From CAYWMQ01 sp964459635 (GTDB lineage Bacteria; Patescibacteriota; Minisyncoccia; Phycocordibacterales; UBA12088): a DNA stretch of 10,874 nt. Where the stretch lies: positions 1 through 10,874 of the forward strand of contig CAYWMQ010000024.1 of assembly GCA_964459635.1 (NCBI GenBank), written 5' to 3'. Numbering within the stretch: position 1 is the first letter of the stretch; each line of letters opens with the position of its first letter. This document shows positions 10,601 through 10,874 of the stretch, in pieces. The notes beneath the pieces are model-generated. The model was not told the origin of the DNA, ran no database searches, and saw only the letters and a list, made by a program, of their open reading frames with translations. Made by a program: the position numbers and the translations under genes.

Positions 10601-10874
10601 TTACTCGTTGTCGCTACTCGCGCCTGATACGTACATCGAAAGCGCCTCAAGGTCGGAATCAGCCCATATAACGCCCCTATCAGAGACATACCAGAACGCG
10701 CTGCCGATGCAAAAACGCTGGAGCCGTACGTTGAGGTCATTGGCCACGCTAGACTGCGTAAACGTAGTTCCGCCCACCGTCACGCCGGAGACTTGGCCCA
10801 TCGCATCCACCTCAAAGCTCGCGGGAGCCTCGTGGTAGCTAGTGCGGATATTGGCGGGCGTGTACTCAAAGGCA
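10601..10874 (-). CDS. C-terminal end of an unknown protein (partial)
   Basis: The frame is open from the window edge at 10874 to TAA at 10601, giving at least 90 residues. A GTG at 10810 could be taken for a start but lies in the middle of the open frame. The visible part begins AFEYTPANIRTSYHEAPASF and continues with alternating polar and hydrophobic stretches that look beta-rich (GQVSGVTVGGTTFTQ, then FCIGSAFWYVSDRGVIWAD), ending MYVSGASSDNE. Many Ser, Thr, Gly and Val residues and no Lys suggest a secreted or surface protein, possibly a tail of adhesin-like type. This is inference; I recognise no family. A terminator follows at 10558-10588. Confidence 0.65.
   Translation of the reverse strand, partial: AFEYTPANIRTSYHEAPASFEVDAMGQVSGVTVGGTTFTQSSVANDLNVRLQRFCIGSAFWYVSDRGVIWADSDLEALSMYVSGASSDNE

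Noticed and set aside
10608..10838. 76-codon + strand ORF at the right edge
   Set aside because: The opposite strand is open through the edge of the window, has a stop followed by a terminator, and a more protein-like composition.

Overview
The window carries a complete F1Fo ATP synthase operon, atpB-atpE-atpF-atpH-atpA-atpG-atpD-atpC, all on the + strand from about 3290 to 9888. In front of it are a tRNA-Pro cluster, a TspO-type membrane protein gene and a few unrecognised genes. Behind it is a short stretch with genes on the - strand and a possible structured RNA. The source is most likely a bacterium of the Patescibacteria (Candidate Phyla Radiation), perhaps the Parcubacteria side. The reasons are very small atpH and atpC products, a membrane-anchored protein with a GDLNDDGxED motif of a type I associate with that group, short GC-rich palindromes and AT-rich inverted repeats between genes, and mostly Shine-Dalgarno-less starts. 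This placement is inference from style, not from a marker gene. TGA ends several genes at sensible places, so the code looks standard.

Region 1-489: two intact tRNA-Pro genes, CGG at 129-202 and GGG at 412-485, both with encoded CCA. Each is preceded by a damaged near-copy of itself (3-108 and 305-391). The damaged copies share the same two-base insertion at the same T-loop position and both lack CCA. Region 490-1509: tspO, starting 4 bases after the CCA of the second tRNA, then an unknown multi-pass membrane protein. Region 1510-3226: an apparently leaderless gene for a membrane-anchored protein, a 28-codon signal-peptide-like ORF, a strong hairpin, an unknown 121-residue protein and a strong terminator.

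Region 3238-9888: an extended -10 promoter and the eight ATP synthase genes in the classical order, without atpI. Fo is a (atpB), c (atpE) and b (atpF); F1 is delta, alpha, gamma, beta and epsilon. Three of the gaps (atpB/atpE, atpE/atpF, atpG/atpD) are filled by copies of one family of 109-125 bp inverted-repeat elements. A fourth gap (atpD/atpC) holds a different AT-rich inverted repeat whose arm ends on the atpC start codon. The elements cut the operon into atpB | atpE | atpFHAG | atpDC, which isolates the gene for the most abundant subunit. This is the most interesting structure in the window.

Region 9889-10874: a hairpin after atpC; a - strand gene for a 73-residue membrane protein with a perfect Shine-Dalgarno; just behind it a second perfect Shine-Dalgarno in front of an 18-codon ORF; a run of hairpins ending in a + strand terminator (possible small RNA); and the C-terminal end of an unknown - strand protein that runs off the window.
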